Positions 18,182-25,705 of a stretch of 64,000 nt of DNA are shown here, in pieces; within the stretch, counting starts at the first letter, position 1; every line of letters begins with the position of its first letter. The notes beneath the pieces were generated by a model that did not search any database, was not told where the DNA came from, and was given only the letters and a program-made list of their open reading frames with translations. Source of the DNA: Catenibacillus sp964565805 (GTDB taxonomy: Bacteria > Bacillota > Clostridia > Lachnospirales > Lachnospiraceae); the NCBI GenBank assembly GCA_964565805.1, contig CAZMGH010000005.1, positions 1 through 64,000 of the forward strand, read 5' to 3'. The translations under genes were made by a program, and so were the position numbers.

Positions 18182-18250
18182 GTGAGTCCTGAGGGGATCA
18201 TTGCCATCGATCTCAGAGGATTTCAGGATTTTGTTAATGATTTAAAGTGA
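18182..18250 (+). CDS. Possible 22-residue ORF or frameshifted remnant before cdaA
   Basis: GTG at 18182 opens a 22-codon frame (SPEGIIAIDLRGFQDFVNDL) with ordinary codon use for this genome. Another short frame (ATG 18151, MTDDGRLGRFSES, stop at 18192) overlaps the stop of the preceding gene. A one-base shift near 18181 would join them into one 32-residue peptide. Either could be a real small protein, a remnant or chance; the ribosome site is weak. Confidence 0.3.
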   Translation: MSPEGIIAIDLRGFQDFVNDLK

Positions 18251-18266
18251 GGCAGGTGAGACAGAC

Positions 18267-19157
18267 GTGGATACGATCATGGATTATTTCGGGAATCTTT
18301 TTTCCTGGCTGTCCGTGCCATCGTGGGGGAGCTTCCGCATAACTTATGTGATCGAGATTCTGATCCTGGCATTTTTGATCTATCAGGTATTTAAGTGGGT
18401 TAAAAATACAAGGGCCTGGACTTTATTTAAAGGGATCATAGTGGTTATTGGCTTTGCTGTTTTGGCATATTTGCTGAATCTGACCACGATCCTCTGGATA
18501 TTTACACGAACCTTTAATGTGATCGTGCTGGCTATATTTATCCTTTTTCAGCCGGAACTGCGAAGGGCCCTGGAACAGCTGGGGCGGAAGCGGCTCGTTT
18601 CCTCTCTTTTTGGTTCTTCCGGTTCATCAGACCGGCTGCCAAGAGAGACGGAAAAGTGCTATGAGGAGATCATTAAAGCTGCTTTTGAAATGGCAAAAGT
18701 AAAGACCGGGGCGCTGATCGTCCTTGAACGCCAGGTGGTCTTAAGTGAATACGAACGCACCGGTATCCCACTAGATGCGCAGGTATCCAGCCAGCTGCTC
18801 ATCAACATTTTTGAACACAATACACCCCTCCATGACGGCGCGGTGTTTATCCGGAATAACCGTATCGTGGCAGCCACCTGCTATCTGCCGTTATCGGAAA
18901 ATGAAGAGCTGAGCAAGGCCCTTGGCACCCGTCACAGAGCCGGTGTGGGCATCAGTGAGGTTTCCGACTGTATTACCATTATTGTTTCTGAGGAGACTGG
19001 ATTTGTTTCCGTGGCCCGGGACGGCGTCCTTCACAGTCATTTGTCTGTCAGTGAACTGAGAAGGGAACTGCAGGAGAAGAAGAAAACAGGTGAGAACAAC
19101 AGTAAATTCAGAAAATTGAAAGGTATTTTGAAAAATGAAAAAAAAGCTGACCAATAA
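18267..19157 (+). CDS. cdaA: Diadenylate cyclase CdaA
   Basis: A 296-residue membrane enzyme that condenses two ATP into cyclic di-AMP. Three N-terminal hydrophobic helices (about 22-100) precede the DAC domain. The catalytic motifs DGA (HDGAVFIRNNR, near 190) and RHR (GTRHRAGVG, near 222) are intact, so it should be active. The start is GTG at 18267 (an in-frame ATG lies 12 nt later). It overlaps cdaR by 23 nt, the conserved cdaA-cdaR order; no glmM follows in this window. In relatives c-di-AMP controls potassium and osmolyte transport and cell wall homeostasis. Confidence 0.96.
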   Translation: MDTIMDYFGNLFSWLSVPSWGSFRITYVIEILILAFLIYQVFKWVKNTRAWTLFKGIIVVIGFAVLAYLLNLTTILWIFTRTFNVIVLAIFILFQPELRRALEQLGRKRLVSSLFGSSGSSDRLPRETEKCYEEIIKAAFEMAKVKTGALIVLERQVVLSEYERTGIPLDAQVSSQLLINIFEHNTPLHDGAVFIRNNRIVAATCYLPLSENEELSKALGTRHRAGVGISEVSDCITIIVSEETGFVSVARDGVLHSHLSVSELRRELQEKKKTGENNSKFRKLKGILKNEKKADQ

Positions 19158-20436
19158 TCTGGGATTAAAGCTGGCAGCCATTGGACTGGCCGTCGTGATC
19201 TGGCTGGTGATTCAAAGTATCGCAGACCCTATGACCACGAAAACGCTGACACAAACCGTAGAAATCCGCAATGAAGATGTCCTGTCCCAGCAGGATGAAA
19301 ATTATACATATTCTGTGGTAAGCGGAGAGACAGCCCGTTTTACCATCAGTGGAAAAACATCGGTGATCAGTCGGCTGACAGCTTCGGATTTTAATGTGTA
19401 TGCAGATCTTTCCAAGCTGTCCATTGTCAATGCGGTTCCGGTAGAGATTACGGCAAAGGCATATGTGGACAGCAGCGTGGAAATCCTTCCTCAAAGCAAT
19501 ACTCTCCAGATCGAAGTGGATGAACTGACCAGCATCCAGCGGGATGTAACGGTGAGTACGACGGGAAGTCCTGCCGATGGCTATGCGGTGGGCAATACCA
19601 CCTGTGAACCCAGTCTGGTGACTATTACGGGACCGAAGAAAATCCTTGAAACTGTTGACCGGCTTGTGGTTACTGTGAATGTTAATGGTCGAAGTACTGA
19701 TTTTACAGAAAGTGTCCAGCCTGTTTTATATGATAATAACGGTGATGAGATTACTGCAGATACCGTCCATATTGAATTGGATGATTCCATCCTTGTTACT
19801 GTACAAATCTGGAGGACAGAAACTTTAGATGTTCGCTTGGATTTCAGCGGAGTTACTGCGGCGGACGGTTATGCCATTACAAGCACGGCCTACAGCCCTC
19901 AACAGATCGTTGTGACCGGAACGGACGAGGACCTTGATCAGAGTGAAGCTGTCAGCCAGGGGTATGTGGAATTTTCTGTGCCAGGGGAGACAAACCTGAC
20001 AGAGACTACGGAAGGTGTCTTTCCTATTGCCGACTACCTGGGAGACAATCTGAAGCTGGTTGATTCAGATCTTAGGGAAAGCGGCATTACCTATCAGATC
20101 ACAGTGGAGGAGAAAGTATCGGCTTCCTGGCCGGTATCCTTTGAAGATATAGAGCTTATCGGGAGCAATTCGGACTTTACCTACAGTCTGGCATCTGGAG
20201 AAGATTCTGTATCCATTACTGTTACAGGTACAGAAGAAGATCTGGATAATGCCCGGAGCAGTGGTTCCGAATCGATTCAATTTTCACTGGATGTGTCCAA
20301 CTGTGATGAGCCAGGTGAATATTCGGCAACAGTTTCCGCAGTACTGCCGGATAATATTGAACTGGTTCCGGGACAGGAGATTTCCATTATTGTGGAAGAA
20401 AGCCCCTCTTCTTCGGATGAGACGGAAGGGTCATAG
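19135..20436 (+). CDS. cdaR: YbbR domain protein, CdaA regulator
   Basis: A 433-residue protein with one N-terminal membrane helix (LGLKLAAIGLAVVIWLVI, 9-26) and a large extracytoplasmic part made of about four YbbR repeats. These are beta-rich units with the recurring pattern of a conserved Gly-Tyr (SPADGYAVGNTTCEPSLVTI, TAADGYAITSTAYSPQQIVV). It ends with a Ser/Glu tail (SSSDETEGS). Its start lies inside the end of cdaA. CdaR proteins bind CdaA in the membrane and modulate its activity. Confidence 0.93.
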   Translation: MKKKLTNNLGLKLAAIGLAVVIWLVIQSIADPMTTKTLTQTVEIRNEDVLSQQDENYTYSVVSGETARFTISGKTSVISRLTASDFNVYADLSKLSIVNAVPVEITAKAYVDSSVEILPQSNTLQIEVDELTSIQRDVTVSTTGSPADGYAVGNTTCEPSLVTITGPKKILETVDRLVVTVNVNGRSTDFTESVQPVLYDNNGDEITADTVHIELDDSILVTVQIWRTETLDVRLDFSGVTAADGYAITSTAYSPQQIVVTGTDEDLDQSEAVSQGYVEFSVPGETNLTETTEGVFPIADYLGDNLKLVDSDLRESGITYQITVEEKVSASWPVSFEDIELIGSNSDFTYSLASGEDSVSITVTGTEEDLDNARSSGSESIQFSLDVSNCDEPGEYSATVSAVLPDNIELVPGQEISIIVEESPSSSDETEGS

Positions 20437-20449
20437 CTATGCACAATTC

Positions 20450-20485
20450 GGGCCTTATGGCAAGGCCATAAGGCTCTGTGTTTTT
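20450..20485 (+). terminator. Terminator of the cdaA-cdaR operon
   Basis: GCCTTATGG-loop-CCATAAGGC, 9 bp, followed by CTCTGTGTTTTT. Confidence 0.75.
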
Positions 20486-20516
20486 AATATTTTAAGAAAG
20501 CTTGGGGGTAGTCGGC

Positions 20517-20780
20517 ATGTTACAGGAAAAAGTTACAGTACACAATCCCTCCGGACTGCATCTTCGTCCGGCAGGTATCCTATGTAAGGAAGCAATGAAA
20601 TTTAAGTCTCAGATCACTTTCCGGATTGGCAGCACAACAGCAAATGCCAAAAGCGTGTTAAGTGTTCTTGGCGCCGGCGTTAAGTGCGGCGATGACATCC
20701 TGTTGATCTGCGATGGCCCCGATGAGGCTGCGGCTATGGAAAAGATACGTCAGCTGATTGACACAGGACTTACTGAGTAA
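20517..20780 (+). CDS. HPr family phosphocarrier protein
   Basis: An 87-residue protein, the normal HPr length. The phosphorylatable His15 is in the expected context (PSGLHLRPAG), and the Gram-positive regulatory Ser46 is present (NAKSVLSVLG), so it could serve both PTS phosphotransfer and HPr kinase-dependent catabolite control. I chose the ATG at 20517 because it gives the standard length and places these residues at 15 and 46; a TTG 15 nt upstream is less likely. It stands alone between two terminators, away from pts genes. Confidence 0.92.
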   Translation: MLQEKVTVHNPSGLHLRPAGILCKEAMKFKSQITFRIGSTTANAKSVLSVLGAGVKCGDDILLICDGPDEAAAMEKIRQLIDTGLTE

Positions 20781-20806
20781 CTGCATGGCTCTGCCATGCA
20801 GTTCTT
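20781..20806 (+). terminator. Terminator of the HPr gene
   Basis: CTGCATGGC-TCT-GCCATGCAG, a perfect 9-bp stem directly after the stop, followed by TTCTT. The TT of this tail begins the TTGACA of the next promoter. Confidence 0.75.
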
Positions 20807-20832
20807 GACATAGGAATTTTTATTTGTTAAAG
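20804..20832 (+). promoter_or_regulatory. Candidate leuA promoter
   Basis: TTGACA just after the HPr terminator, 17 bp, TAAAGT as -10. A long leader of some 230 nt to the leuA ATG follows, holding the short ORF at 20877. Confidence 0.5.
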
Positions 20833-20876
20833 TATTATAGAAATGGCTTTAAGGCCATTAATTTTACAAAAAAGGG

Positions 20877-20978
20877 ATGATGAAGGATGGGGCTAATATT
20901 ATAGTCCGACGGCCGACATTATTTATACTGGATAAGTACAGTGTGATCCTCCGACTCCCTGCAAAGGGGATAGAGTAA
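20877..20978 (+). CDS. Possible leader peptide upstream of leuA
   Basis: A 33-codon ORF behind AAAAAAGGG. About a third of its residues are Ile, Leu or Val (ANIIVRRPTLFILDKYSVIL). Downstream, at about 21020-21050, an imperfect AGCTG/CAGCT hairpin is followed by TAATTTTTAT before the leuA ribosome site. This resembles a branched-chain amino acid attenuator, but there is no run of consecutive Leu codons and no clear alternative pairing, so I hold it loosely. Confidence 0.35.
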   Translation: MMKDGANIIVRRPTLFILDKYSVILRLPAKGIE

Positions 20979-21067
20979 AAATTATTTAAGAGAGAAGATC
21001 CAGGATTTACAGAGCTGCAGGTATGATCCCGCCAGCTGATAATTTTTATATTCAGGAGGAAAGAGAA

Positions 21068-22747
21068 ATGTTAAATTATAAAAAATATAAAAGAGTACCT
21101 GTTGTTGATCTGCCGGACCGCCAGTGGCCGGACCGTCAGATAGAAAAAGCGCCGATCTGGTGCAGTGTCGACTTAAGAGATGGAAACCAGGCTTTGGTAG
21201 AGCCTATGGTTGTTGAAGAGAAGATTGAGTTTTTTAATCTGTTAGTGCAGTTGGGCTTTAAGGAAATCGAAGTGGGATTTCCCTCTGCTTCCCAGATTGA
21301 GTATGATTTCCTGCGTACACTGGTAGAGCGGAATATGATCCCAGATGATGTGCGCATCCAGGTATTGTCTCAGTGTCGCTCCCATTTGATCGATAAGACT
21401 TTTGAGGCCATTGAAGGTGTAAAGAATGTGATCGTTCATATTTACAACTCTACATCCACCCTTCAGAGGGATGTGGTATTTAACATGAACCGGGAAGAGG
21501 TTAAACAGATCGCCATCGATGGCACACGTATGGTGAAGAGCCATGCCAAGAACTTTAAAGGAAATCTGTGGCTGGAATATTCTCCGGAAAGCTTTACAGG
21601 AACAGAGCTGGACTATGCGTTAGAGGTTTGTGAAGCGGTTATGGATGAGTGGAAGCCTACAAAGGAGAGGCCTATCATTATTAATCTGCCATCTACAGTA
21701 GAGATGACGACCCCTAATGTATATGCGGATCAGATTGAGTGGATGAACCGGCATTTTTCTGATCGGGAAAGCATTATCTTAAGTATACATCCTCATAATG
21801 ACCGAGGCTGTGCCGTGGCTGCCTCTGAGCTGGCTCTTTTGGCGGGAGCTGACCGTGTGGAAGGAACACTTTTTGGAAATGGAGAGCGAACCGGTAATGT
21901 AGACATTTTAAATATTGCCTACAACATGTTCTCTCAGGGGATCAATCCGGAATTAAACCTGGAAAATGTCAATGAGATCATTGATGTTTATGAGCGGTGC
22001 TGTAAGATGAAAGTGCCGGAGCGTCATCCGTATGCGGGAAAACTGGTTTTTACCGCATTTTCCGGATCTCACCAGGATGCCATTAATAAAGGCGTTAAGG
22101 CCATGAATGAACGCCATCCCGACACATGGGAAGTTCCTTATCTGCCTATTGATCCGGCAGATGTGGGAAGAAAGTATGAGCCTATTGTCCGCATTAACAG
22201 TCAGTCTGGCAAGGGCGGCGTGGCCTTTATTATGGATCAGTATTTCGGATTCAAACTGCCCAAGGAGATGCATAAGGAACTGGCGGATCAGGTTCAGGCT
22301 GTTTCTGAAAAGCAGGGCGAGGTAGCTCCGGAGCAGATCATGGCCATCTTCCGTGAGATGTACATTATGGCAAAAGAGCCCCTTCATTTCAGAAGGGTTA
22401 AGATTGAGGATATTAGTGAGCAGCATGACGAGTATGATACAAAGGTGATTCTTACATATACAGATCATGGTGTGGAGAAAGTGATTGAAGGCTATGGAAA
22501 CGGGCCGATTGACGCAGTTAAGCATGGCCTTTGCCAGCAGGCTGGCTATAATACCCGCCTGACCATGTATATAGAGCATGCTCTGACGAAAGGCTCAGAT
22601 TCCCAGGCAGCCAGTTACATCCAGCTGGTCGATGCAAAGTCCGGAGCTTCCGCTTATGGCGTAGGCATCAGCTCAAACATTACCCGTTCGTCGATCCGGG
22701 CGATTTTCAGCGCTTTGAACCGGCTTTACTACCCAGATGAGCGGTAA
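21068..22747 (+). CDS. leuA: 2-isopropylmalate synthase
   Basis: A 559-residue enzyme that condenses acetyl-CoA with 2-oxoisovalerate, the first committed step of leucine synthesis. The catalytic barrel shows SVDLRDGNQAL, the HPHNDRGCAVAASEL metal-binding motif and GTLFGNGERTGNVD. The C-terminal regulatory domain (from about 430) is present, so leucine feedback is likely. It belongs to the longer LeuA class found in actinobacteria and many clostridia. The ATG at 21068 is behind CAGGAGGAAAG; an upstream in-frame ATG has no ribosome site. No other leu genes are in the window. Confidence 0.95.
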   Translation: MLNYKKYKRVPVVDLPDRQWPDRQIEKAPIWCSVDLRDGNQALVEPMVVEEKIEFFNLLVQLGFKEIEVGFPSASQIEYDFLRTLVERNMIPDDVRIQVLSQCRSHLIDKTFEAIEGVKNVIVHIYNSTSTLQRDVVFNMNREEVKQIAIDGTRMVKSHAKNFKGNLWLEYSPESFTGTELDYALEVCEAVMDEWKPTKERPIIINLPSTVEMTTPNVYADQIEWMNRHFSDRESIILSIHPHNDRGCAVAASELALLAGADRVEGTLFGNGERTGNVDILNIAYNMFSQGINPELNLENVNEIIDVYERCCKMKVPERHPYAGKLVFTAFSGSHQDAINKGVKAMNERHPDTWEVPYLPIDPADVGRKYEPIVRINSQSGKGGVAFIMDQYFGFKLPKEMHKELADQVQAVSEKQGEVAPEQIMAIFREMYIMAKEPLHFRRVKIEDISEQHDEYDTKVILTYTDHGVEKVIEGYGNGPIDAVKHGLCQQAGYNTRLTMYIEHALTKGSDSQAASYIQLVDAKSGASAYGVGISSNITRSSIRAIFSALNRLYYPDER

Positions 22748-22850
22748 GGATCCTAAGATTATTGCCGGATGCGCGTTTTCATCCGAAGAAGACGGAATGT
22801 GTGTGTACAGGCTGGATTTGTAACAGTTCGGCCAGATGAAGTGTTACCAG

Positions 22851-22882
22851 AGGCTGCATCTTCAGGATGCAGCCTTATTTTC
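22851..22882 (+). terminator. leuA terminator
   Basis: AGGCTGCATC-TTCA-GGATGCAGCCT, a near-perfect stem followed by TATTTT. Repeat copy 2 follows at once. Confidence 0.85.
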
Positions 22883-22918
22883 GCAATACGCCTGGCAAGT
22901 AGCTGCCCCGCTTGCGCA
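22882..22918 (+). repeat. Dispersed post-terminator hairpin repeat, copy 2
   Basis: GCAATACGCCTGGCAAGTAG and a GCAAG-N11-CTTGC hairpin, the most diverged of the four copies. It begins in the T-tract of the leuA terminator. Confidence 0.65.
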
Positions 22919-22995
22919 AGCAGATATTCGCCCGTCTGGCGGGGGCAGGTTCTAAAAGCCATCTGACAGACGGATGGCAGATTTTGGAGGTTATT

Positions 22996-24117
22996 ATGAA
23001 GCACTATGATTATGTAATTGTTGGAAGCGGGCTTTTTGCCGGTGTATTTGCATGGCACGCAAAAAAAGCGGGAAAAACCTGTCTGGTGATTGAAAAACGC
23101 AGCCACATGGGGGGAAATATTTACTGTGAGGATGTGGAGGGCATCCATGTGCATAAATACGGGGCGCACATTTTCCATACAAGCAACCGGCGGGTATGGA
23201 ACTTTGTCAACAGTCTTGTAGAGTTTAACCGCTATACCAATTCCCCCATTGCCAATTATCACGGTGAGATCTATAATATGCCCTTTAATATGAATACATT
23301 CAGCAAAATGTGGGGCATCAGCACTCCGGACCAGGCCCGGGCCATTATTGAAGAGCAGCGGGGACAGATCACCCATGAGCCGGAAAATCTGGAGGAGCAG
23401 GCCATCAGTCTTGTGGGCCGAGACATTTATGAAAAGCTTATTAAAGGCTACACGGAAAAGCAGTGGGGAAGAAGCTGCCGGGAGCTGCCGTCATTTATTA
23501 TTAAACGGCTGCCGGTGCGCTATACTTATGATAATAATTATTTTAACGACCTTTTCCAGGGCATCCCGATAGGGGGCTATAACAAGATCATTGACGCGCT
23601 TTTTCAAGGCTGCGATGTGATCTTAAATACAGACTTTAATGAAGACCGGGAGAAATACATGGCCATGGGCGACCGGGTCCTTTACACAGGAACTTTGGAT
23701 TCCTTCTATGATTATCAGTATGGCCATCTGGAATACCGGAGCTTAAGATTTGAGTCAGAGATCCTTGATACAGATAATTATCAGGGTGTGGCGGTTGTAA
23801 ATTATACGGACCGGGAAACACCTTACACCCGAGTGATCGAACATAAGCATTTTGAATACGGCACTTCCACTAAAACGGTGATCACTCGGGAATATCCGGT
23901 AACCTGGGAGGAAGGCATGGAGCCTTACTACCCGGTGAATGATAAGAAGAACCAGGATATGTTTGAGAAGTATGACGCTTTGGCAAAGCGAGAAGAGAAA
24001 GTATTTTTCGGCGGCCGCCTGGCGGAATATAAATACTATGATATGGACAAGGTGATCGAGTCTGCCTTTAAGCTGGTGGATGCCGCATTTAACAGCCAAG
24101 AAGGAGGAGACCCCTAA
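22996..24117 (+). CDS. glf: UDP-galactopyranose mutase
   Basis: A 373-residue flavoenzyme that interconverts UDP-galactopyranose and UDP-galactofuranose for surface glycans. The N-terminal FAD-binding motif reads YVIVGSGLFAGVFA, followed by the family motif KYGAHIFHT and RPVNYTDRETPYTRVIEHKHF-type active site (VVNYTDRETPYTRVIEH). The ATG at 22996 follows GGAGG. The last codons (SQEGGDP) are formed by the first part of the dispersed element at 24097, so the C-terminus seems to have been reshaped by it. It is the first gene of a glycan operon with GT2 and GtrA proteins. Confidence 0.95.
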   Translation: MKHYDYVIVGSGLFAGVFAWHAKKAGKTCLVIEKRSHMGGNIYCEDVEGIHVHKYGAHIFHTSNRRVWNFVNSLVEFNRYTNSPIANYHGEIYNMPFNMNTFSKMWGISTPDQARAIIEEQRGQITHEPENLEEQAISLVGRDIYEKLIKGYTEKQWGRSCRELPSFIIKRLPVRYTYDNNYFNDLFQGIPIGGYNKIIDALFQGCDVILNTDFNEDREKYMAMGDRVLYTGTLDSFYDYQYGHLEYRSLRFESEILDTDNYQGVAVVNYTDRETPYTRVIEHKHFEYGTSTKTVITREYPVTWEEGMEPYYPVNDKKNQDMFEKYDALAKREEKVFFGGRLAEYKYYDMDKVIESAFKLVDAAFNSQEGGDP

Positions 24118-24165
24118 AGGGATACCCTTATGGCCAAAGGGCAGGCCAAGAAGGAGGAAACTATG
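24097..24165 (+). repeat. Shine-Dalgarno-carrying dispersed element, copy A
   Basis: GCCAAGAAGGAGGAGAC (24095) and GCCAAGAAGGAGGAAAC (24147) flank GGGATACCCTTATGGCC. The second AAGGAGG is the ribosome site of the glycosyltransferase. Related copies are at 37801 and 48346 on the other strand. Confidence 0.7.
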
Positions 24166-25131
24166 CGGGTATCGGTGATTGTTCCGTGTTTTAACGAAAG
24201 TGCTGTCATTGAGGCTACATTGGGAAGGCTGGCACAGGTTATGGAAGGATGCGGCCATGGCAGCGATTACAGCTATGAACTGATTTTTATTGATGACGGG
24301 AGCAGAGATGACACTCTGGAAAAGTTAAAAAAAGCAGCTGAAAAGGATTCTCATGTGCGGTATATATCTTTTAGCCGGAATTTTGGCAAGGAGGCCGCCA
24401 TGCTTGCAGGTCTGACCTACGCTTCCGGAGACTGCGCAGTGATCATGGATGCGGATCTTCAGCATCCCCCGGAGCTGATCCCTGAAATGCTTCGCTGGTA
24501 TGAGGCAGGTTACGATCAGGTGATTGCCAGACGCAACCGAAAAGGCGATAAAAAGCGTTCCGCTTTTATGGCCCATCTATATTATCGTCTGGTAAACCAT
24601 ATTGTGGATGTAAAAATGATGGATGGGGTAGGGGATTTTCGGCTTTTAAGCCGTAAGGCGGTGAACGGCCTTCTGGCTATGCAGGAATATAACCGTTTTT
24701 CCAAAGGCCTTTTTTCATGGATCGGTTTTAAGGAAAAGATTATTGAATATGAAAATGTACAGCGGGCTGCCGGAGAAACAAAGTGGTCCTTTAAGCGTCT
24801 TTTGTCCTACGGCATTGACGGATTGATTTCTTTTAATAATAAGCCTTTGCGCATATGCTTTGTTATGGGGGGAGTTCTGGTATTTATCAGCTGCATTTAT
24901 ATATTGATTACACTGATCCAGATTCTGCTCCATGGTATTGATGTCCCTGGTTATTTTACTACCATTTGCGCCATACTGATCATTGGCGGCGTTCAGCTGA
25001 TTTCTGTAGGCATCCTCGGGGAATATATCGGCCGCATATACTATGAAGTAAAGCGTCGGCCTCATTTCCTTGTGGCAGATACAAATATGGAGGAAGCTGG
25101 GAAGACGGAAAAGAGGAATTATGATCGATAA
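24163..25131 (+). CDS. Polyprenyl-phosphate glycosyltransferase, GT2 family
   Basis: A 322-residue family 2 glycosyltransferase of the DPM1/GtrB type. The N-terminal GT-A domain has VIVPCFNES, the nucleotide-binding IFIDDGSRDDT and the metal-binding DADLQHPPE. Two C-terminal membrane helices (about 229-256 and 263-290) are typical of enzymes that transfer a sugar to undecaprenyl phosphate. I take ATG 24163 behind AAGGAGGAA; an ATG 33 nt earlier is in frame but lies inside the repeat and has no ribosome site. The downstream GtrA protein overlaps it, as in sugar-flipping modules. Confidence 0.92.
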   Translation: MRVSVIVPCFNESAVIEATLGRLAQVMEGCGHGSDYSYELIFIDDGSRDDTLEKLKKAAEKDSHVRYISFSRNFGKEAAMLAGLTYASGDCAVIMDADLQHPPELIPEMLRWYEAGYDQVIARRNRKGDKKRSAFMAHLYYRLVNHIVDVKMMDGVGDFRLLSRKAVNGLLAMQEYNRFSKGLFSWIGFKEKIIEYENVQRAAGETKWSFKRLLSYGIDGLISFNNKPLRICFVMGGVLVFISCIYILITLIQILLHGIDVPGYFTTICAILIIGGVQLISVGILGEYIGRIYYEVKRRPHFLVADTNMEEAGKTEKRNYDR

Positions 25132-25537
25132 AATACGCACCCTTTACAAAAAATATGAAGAACTGGTCTTATATGTGATCTGTGGAGGTCTGACAACGGT
25201 AGTTAATATTGTGGTGTATGCCTTGTGCGCGGACATTTTGGGAATTTTTTATCTGGTTTCCAACTTTATTGCATGGGCCCTGTCTGTGCTGTTTGCTTAT
25301 GTGTCCAACCGTACATGGGTATTTAAAAGCAAGAAACGGGGAAGGAGAGCAATCCTCCATGAGTTTTTCCTGTTTGTCAGCGGAAGGATCATGTCCATGG
25401 CTGGGGATATGGTGATCATGTTCTTATGTGTATCTGTAGCTCATTTGCCGGGATTGGCGGCTAAGGTCCTTGCGAACATTTTTGTTATGGTTTTTAATTA
25501 TGTTTTCAGTAAGCTGATCATTTTCAAAAAACGGTGA
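25121..25537 (+). CDS. GtrA family membrane protein
   Basis: A 138-residue protein with four hydrophobic segments, the GtrA fold (YVICGGLTTVVNIVVYA, then FAYVSNRTWVFKSK and the final VFNYVFSKLIIFKK). GtrA proteins are thought to flip polyprenyl-linked sugars across the membrane. The start ATG lies 11 nt inside the end of the glycosyltransferase gene with AAGAGGA upstream, so the two are coupled. Together with UDP-galactopyranose mutase this suggests sugar decoration of a cell surface polymer. Confidence 0.92.
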   Translation: MIDKIRTLYKKYEELVLYVICGGLTTVVNIVVYALCADILGIFYLVSNFIAWALSVLFAYVSNRTWVFKSKKRGRRAILHEFFLFVSGRIMSMAGDMVIMFLCVSVAHLPGLAAKVLANIFVMVFNYVFSKLIIFKKR

Positions 25538-25547
25538 ACTTCATATC

Positions 25548-25576
25548 TTGACATTGATATGTTACCGTTTTAAAAT
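25548..25576 (+). promoter_or_regulatory. Promoter of the zinc-ribbon membrane protein gene
   Basis: Consensus TTGACA at 25548-25553, 17 bp, TAAAAT at 25571-25576. A leader of about 120 nt follows that I could not match to any riboswitch class. Confidence 0.7.
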
Positions 25577-25705
25577 GTTAATATAGTGTGTATGTGTCAT
25601 GTTCCGGTATGGAAGGTGTATGTACGGTAAAAAGTGAAAACCCGTTAAAGGGGGACTGAATGCTGTGCCTGGACACAGCGGAAATCATGAAAGGAAGTAT
25701 GAAAA

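Noticed and set aside
20833..21067. T-box leader of leuA
   Set aside because: I could not find the conserved T-box block (AGGGTGGNACCGCG-like) or a matching specifier stem.
25584..25705. Riboswitch in the 120-nt leader of the zinc-ribbon membrane protein
   Set aside because: No known riboswitch core could be recognised, and pairing was weak by eye.
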